Source: Candidatus Poseidoniales archaeon
GTDB lineage: Archaea; Thermoplasmatota; Poseidoniia; Poseidoniales; Thalassarchaeaceae
Length of the DNA stretch: 10,383 nucleotides
Direction of reading: 5' to 3'
NCBI GenBank assembly: GCA_022447885.1
Contig: JAKUTA010000027.1
Location: 1-10,383 of the forward strand
In this document: in pieces, positions 7,304 to 10,383 of the stretch
Position numbering within the stretch: position 1 is the stretch's first letter
Layout: each line of letters begins with the position of its first letter
Notes under the pieces: generated by a model
Told to the model about the DNA's origin: nothing
Seen by the model: the letters and a program-made list of their open reading frames with translations, nothing else
Databases searched by the model: none
Made by a program: the position numbers and the translations under genes

Positions 7304-7308
7304 GATTC

Positions 7309-10300
7309 GTGCGCCGCAAGCAGACTGTCATCTTGGTCACCCTGCTCGTCCTTGGCAGCATGGTGTTCGTTTCGCAGAGCCGCCCCAACTCGCCGGTCGA
7401 ATCGGTCCACCCCGACGACACGACGGGCGAAGGTCCGCCGATCACGGACACAGACAAGGACCTCATTCCAGACCTGCACGAGGAGGCGTTCAGCCAAGCG
7501 ATCAACCTGACTCTTGACGATGTGACGCTCGTCATCAATGGCCTGGATTTCCAGAACGGCTCTGACAACCAGTCCGACTTCGACAACGATGGCCTGGTCG
7601 CGTTGGCGGAATACTGCTGGCCGTATGACTTGGACAACTGTTTCACCAATCGAAGAAGCCTGACCGGCAAACCCCCGGGCCAGAGCGAATCGGGGCTGCG
7701 CGAGTTCCTCGACCCACGTGTGGCCGACACGGACGGAGATGGGCTCCCCGACGGCTACGAGGTCTGGATGTGCATGATGGAGACCGGTTCCATAAACGAG
7801 AGCGACGCTTGGGAGTGCAACGCGTTCGATCCGTTGAACTCATACGATGGCCAGAATGACTCGGACCGCTGCATCGATGGCAGTCTGGGGTGTGGCGACG
7901 GCTTCGATGTCGACCGTGATGGCATCGTCGAAGTGCACGAATGGTACACCAACGCAGAGGAGTACAACTACGGTGCCTGGGAGAACTGGACCACCGAGTT
8001 CCACGGTCTGCGCTGCATCGACTTGATGCCCGCCTGCACCGACCTCGACACGAGACCCACTGGATACCCCGGGTGGCTGGGGACCGACCCATTGCGCAAC
8101 GACTCCGATTTCTTCTACTGGTCCGGCTCACGTGAGCTGGCCAAGTCCAACCGCGGCGACGGCATCATCGACGGCTGGGAGGTGTTCTTCGGGCTGGATC
8201 CGCGCAACGAGTCGGACAGCCTGCTCGACAGCGACGAGGACGGGTGGGACATCGATCGCGACGGCATGGTGCTCCCCGACGGTTCGCGGGCGACCATCTA
8301 CCTCGGTGAGGCGTTGAGCAATCTGGAGGAGTACTACATCTTCATCGATGGAGGGACATGGGTGCGCGCGGGCATGAAGAGCACGCCGTTGGGCGAAGTC
8401 GACGCAGAAGTCCAGATGTACGACCAGGGCACATCTCCGGCCATCCTGCATCATGACGTTCGGGCGCTGCACGTCGATTCGGATCTAGGTCTGATCTACG
8501 TGGCCACCAAGCGTGGCGTCACCATTTTCGAGCCAGCCACAGGAGCCACCTACCACTACAAACTGCTGCCGGGGGTGGAACTCAACGACATGGTCCATTG
8601 GACCGCTGGCGGAGAGGAATCATTCCTCGTGTTGGCGCTCAATCAAAGCGTGGCGGTGTGGAAACTCGACGACAGCGGAATACTCGACCTGACGGCGCCG
8701 GTCAACACCGCTGAGTTCGGAGAGGTCACGCTGCTCAGCCGGTTGAGCACCGGAAGCGGGTCGCTCGACCTGCTCGCCGGCGGACCGGATGGCAGCGCAT
8801 GGACGTTCACCGTAGATGGCAGCGGGCTGGTGAGCGCGGTGGTTCCCGCCGAGAAGGTGGTCGAGGCGCTGGCGATGGAGAACGCCACCCTGCAGGCGGT
8901 GGCGCACGCTACTCTGGACGGGCAGACCCCGCAACTGTATCTCGGAACGGACAAGGGGATGCTCGTGGCCGACACCGCCGATGCGGCCGGCGACTTCGCC
9001 ATCACCTGGATATTCAACGAGACCCAAGCCGAACTCTACGTGCGTGCCGCTGACCCGAGCAACGCGTCGCACTCAGCCAACGTCCGCACACTGGTCGTGG
9101 ACGGCCCACGCGCTTCCGATGGGACTCTCACGAGCCACCAGACCATCTGGGTGGGCACCGCTGGCGGCGTGCACCAGTTCTCACTTCTGGACGCCGCCGA
9201 CCCGCTGGTCGCCTTCACCCGCGAGCGGATGCAGAACGATGAATGGGACACCGAGGGTGCCAACAACGTGCACGCCATCCTGCCTCTGGGCGACGAGGTG
9301 CTGATAGGTTCCGTGTTCGGCACATGGGTGCTCAACGGTGACTACGCCCGTTCGCTCGGTGTGGACACCGGACATACCCGCATACCGGGGGTCGTCACCG
9401 AACTCGCCGTGATGGACGTGGACGGCAACGAGACCGTGTTCGCCGGCCTCTATCCCGGACGCTACTCCAACCGCATGCTGATCAATCCGTTCAACAACGA
9501 TTCGGACCTCGACGGGATGCCTGACGGTTGGGAGAACGCGCACGGTCTCGACCCCACCGACCCGTTCGACAGGGACGAGGACCTCGATGTCGATGGCATC
9601 AACCTCAACCCCTACGTTGATGACATCCTCGATCACAACTGGACCAATCTCGATGAGTTCCGCTATCTGGCGATCGTTCCCGAAGGCTTCAACGGCACGG
9701 ACCCGCGCGTATCCGACACCGACGGCGACGGCCTGCTCGACGGTGCGGAGTACTGGGGCTGGTTCTTCTCCGAGACCAACTTCACCTGTCACTACGAGAC
9801 CGGTGAGTACCTCTGCGACGATGCCGAAGGCGAGATCGCCGCGCAGGTCTACGCGCTCGGTTGGCAGGGAACAGGCTCCTCCGGAGCCACTGATCGAGCG
9901 ACCGACCCCACCGTGTGGGACAGTGACGGAGACGGCATGCCCGATGGTTGGGAGATCGAGAACCGGCGCTGGATCGGCACCACATTCCACGGCGGCAACG
10001 AATGGACCCTGGACCCGATGGACCCGACCGACCGTGACGAGGACGCGGACAGCGATGGGCTTACGAATTACTGTGAATACCAGTGGGAACTCCTCCTGCT
10101 CGATGCACAGCTGAATGGACTGTCGAGCCACGGGGAGAGTGCTGAGGCTGCACAGAACTGGACGAAGATCGACCCGAACAATCCGGATTCGGACGGTGAC
10201 TCGCTTCCCGACGGATGGGAGGCCCGCTACGCGTGCGTGTGGGACATGGCAAACGTAGGCATCAATCCACTCAATGGCAGTGATTACTTCAACAACCCCG

Positions 10301-10383
10301 ATGGCGATGGCTTCGACATCAACCACGATGGGATACTCGACCCTGAGGAGAGACTGGTCAACTGGCTCGAGTACCACCTCAAG
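7309..10383 (+). CDS. Giant secreted Ca-repeat/beta-propeller protein (3' partial)
   Basis: One frame is open from GTG 7309 through the last base (1025 codons, no stop). The start is forced: TGA at 7303 lies two codons upstream, and GGGGGTG sits 6 nt before it. MRRKQTVILVTLLVLGSMVF is a signal peptide or N-terminal anchor, so the protein is exported. Residues 45-324 hold thrombospondin type 3-like acidic repeats: DTDKDLIPD (47-55), DFDNDG (90-95), DTDGDGLPDGYE (140-151), DVDRDG (200-205), GDGIIDGWE, DSDEDGWDIDRDG (307-319). Residues ~370-720 lack them and show seven blade-like strands near 396, 440, 488, 543, 613, 663 and 710 (IYVATKRGVTIF, LYLGTDKGMLV, IWVGTAGGVHQF), suggesting a seven-bladed propeller. 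Acidic repeats resume from 731 (DSDLDGMPDGWE, 731-742; DTDGDGLLDGAE, 803-814; DSDGDGMPDGWE, 871-882; DSDGDSLPDGWE, 960-971) to the window edge. Family knowledge: such loops bind calcium and stiffen extracellular stalks. Paired cysteines occur between repeats. Probable surface adhesin or structural protein; ligand unknown. No catalytic motif seen. Confidence 0.92.
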   Translation, partial: MRRKQTVILVTLLVLGSMVFVSQSRPNSPVESVHPDDTTGEGPPITDTDKDLIPDLHEEAFSQAINLTLDDVTLVINGLDFQNGSDNQSDFDNDGLVALAEYCWPYDLDNCFTNRRSLTGKPPGQSESGLREFLDPRVADTDGDGLPDGYEVWMCMMETGSINESDAWECNAFDPLNSYDGQNDSDRCIDGSLGCGDGFDVDRDGIVEVHEWYTNAEEYNYGAWENWTTEFHGLRCIDLMPACTDLDTRPTGYPGWLGTDPLRNDSDFFYWSGSRELAKSNRGDGIIDGWEVFFGLDPRNESDSLLDSDEDGWDIDRDGMVLPDGSRATIYLGEALSNLEEYYIFIDGGTWVRAGMKSTPLGEVDAEVQMYDQGTSPAILHHDVRALHVDSDLGLIYVATKRGVTIFEPATGATYHYKLLPGVELNDMVHWTAGGEESFLVLALNQSVAVWKLDDSGILDLTAPVNTAEFGEVTLLSRLSTGSGSLDLLAGGPDGSAWTFTVDGSGLVSAVVPAEKVVEALAMENATLQAVAHATLDGQTPQLYLGTDKGMLVADTADAAGDFAITWIFNETQAELYVRAADPSNASHSANVRTLVVDGPRASDGTLTSHQTIWVGTAGGVHQFSLLDAADPLVAFTRERMQNDEWDTEGANNVHAILPLGDEVLIGSVFGTWVLNGDYARSLGVDTGHTRIPGVVTELAVMDVDGNETVFAGLYPGRYSNRMLINPFNNDSDLDGMPDGWENAHGLDPTDPFDRDEDLDVDGINLNPYVDDILDHNWTNLDEFRYLAIVPEGFNGTDPRVSDTDGDGLLDGAEYWGWFFSETNFTCHYETGEYLCDDAEGEIAAQVYALGWQGTGSSGATDRATDPTVWDSDGDGMPDGWEIENRRWIGTTFHGGNEWTLDPMDPTDRDEDADSDGLTNYCEYQWELLLLDAQLNGLSSHGESAEAAQNWTKIDPNNPDSDGDSLPDGWEARYACVWDMANVGINPLNGSDYFNNPDGDGFDINHDGILDPEERLVNWLEYHLK
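7441..8280 (+). repeat. First acidic (TSP3-like) repeat block
   Basis: At least six DxDxDG-type loops at irregular spacing, several followed by xxPDGYE/DGWE. Asp spacing matches calcium-binding thrombospondin type 3-like loops. The insertions between them carry paired cysteines (C103/C111, C155/C170, C188/C195, C236/C243). Confidence 0.8.
9499..10383 (+). repeat. Second acidic (TSP3-like) repeat block, continuing beyond the window
   Basis: About eight DxDxDG-type loops, more regular than the first block. The recurrent form is D-S/T-D-G-D-G-h-P/L-D-G-W/A-E, often preceded by a DPTDP-like lead-in (DPTDP, DPMDPTD, DPNNPD). The array has not ended at base 10383. Confidence 0.82.

Larger units (their letters stand above)
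7056..7308. other. Divergent intergenic region
   Basis: This is the only sizeable non-coding stretch, between the MBL hydrolase (minus) and the secreted protein (plus), so it should carry both promoters. No canonical TTTATA box is visible; the nearest candidate for the plus gene is CATAAG at 7256-7261, about 50 bp before its start. It holds an imperfect hairpin at 7108-7127, two copies of CAGACAC (7101-7107, 7125-7131), a 17-bp match to gene 1 (7194-7210), and the leader hairpin at 7279-7303. I find no tRNA or recognisable ncRNA. Confidence 0.6.

Noticed and set aside
9181..10377. 398-codon minus-strand open frame
   Set aside because: It is antisense to the acidic repeat gene. It arises because GC-rich Asp/Gly codons rarely give reverse-strand stops, and its translation shows no domain or signal peptide.

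Overview
The window is GC-rich and almost fully coding. It most resembles an archaeal chromosome, probably Thermoplasmatota and perhaps the marine Poseidoniales (Marine Group II). Three lines support this. Three adjacent proteins carry archaeal-type class III (type IV pilin) N-termini. There is a winged-helix/STAND ATPase/TPR regulator of archaeal style. There is also a very large secreted protein built from acidic DxDxDG (thrombospondin type 3-like) repeats. The assignment to archaea is fairly firm; the order-level placement is inference. No rRNA, tRNA, CRISPR array, transposase or phage gene is visible.

Layout. (1) Bases 1-2385, plus strand: the 3' part of a cytoplasmic wHTH-STAND-TPR signalling protein whose start lies outside the window. 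(2) Bases 2419-6184, minus strand: a tightly overlapping three-gene set of pilin-like surface proteins of 344, 748 and 162 aa. They are joined by a TGATG and an ATGA stop/start overlap and converge on gene 1 across 33 bp. (3) Bases 6246-7055, minus strand: a WalJ/YycJ-like metallo-beta-lactamase-fold hydrolase about 60 bp upstream of the pilin set. It may share its transcript, with a perfect 8-bp hairpin at the junction. (4) Bases 7056-7308: a divergent intergenic region with three notable inverted repeats; the last would bury the ribosome binding site of the next gene. (5) Bases 7309-10383, plus strand: the first 1025 codons of a giant secreted protein still open at the window end. It has a signal peptide, a block of acidic Ca-binding-type repeats, a probable seven-bladed beta-propeller, then a second repeat block.

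Together the region looks like a cell-surface locus. A pilin-like complex with an unusually large subunit (possible tip adhesin) sits next to a large Ca-dependent exported protein, flanked by a hydrolase and a sensory ATPase. The individual families are recognisable. What seems least described is the three-pilin operon with its 748-residue member, the propeller set between two Ca-repeat arrays, and the leader hairpin of the secreted gene.
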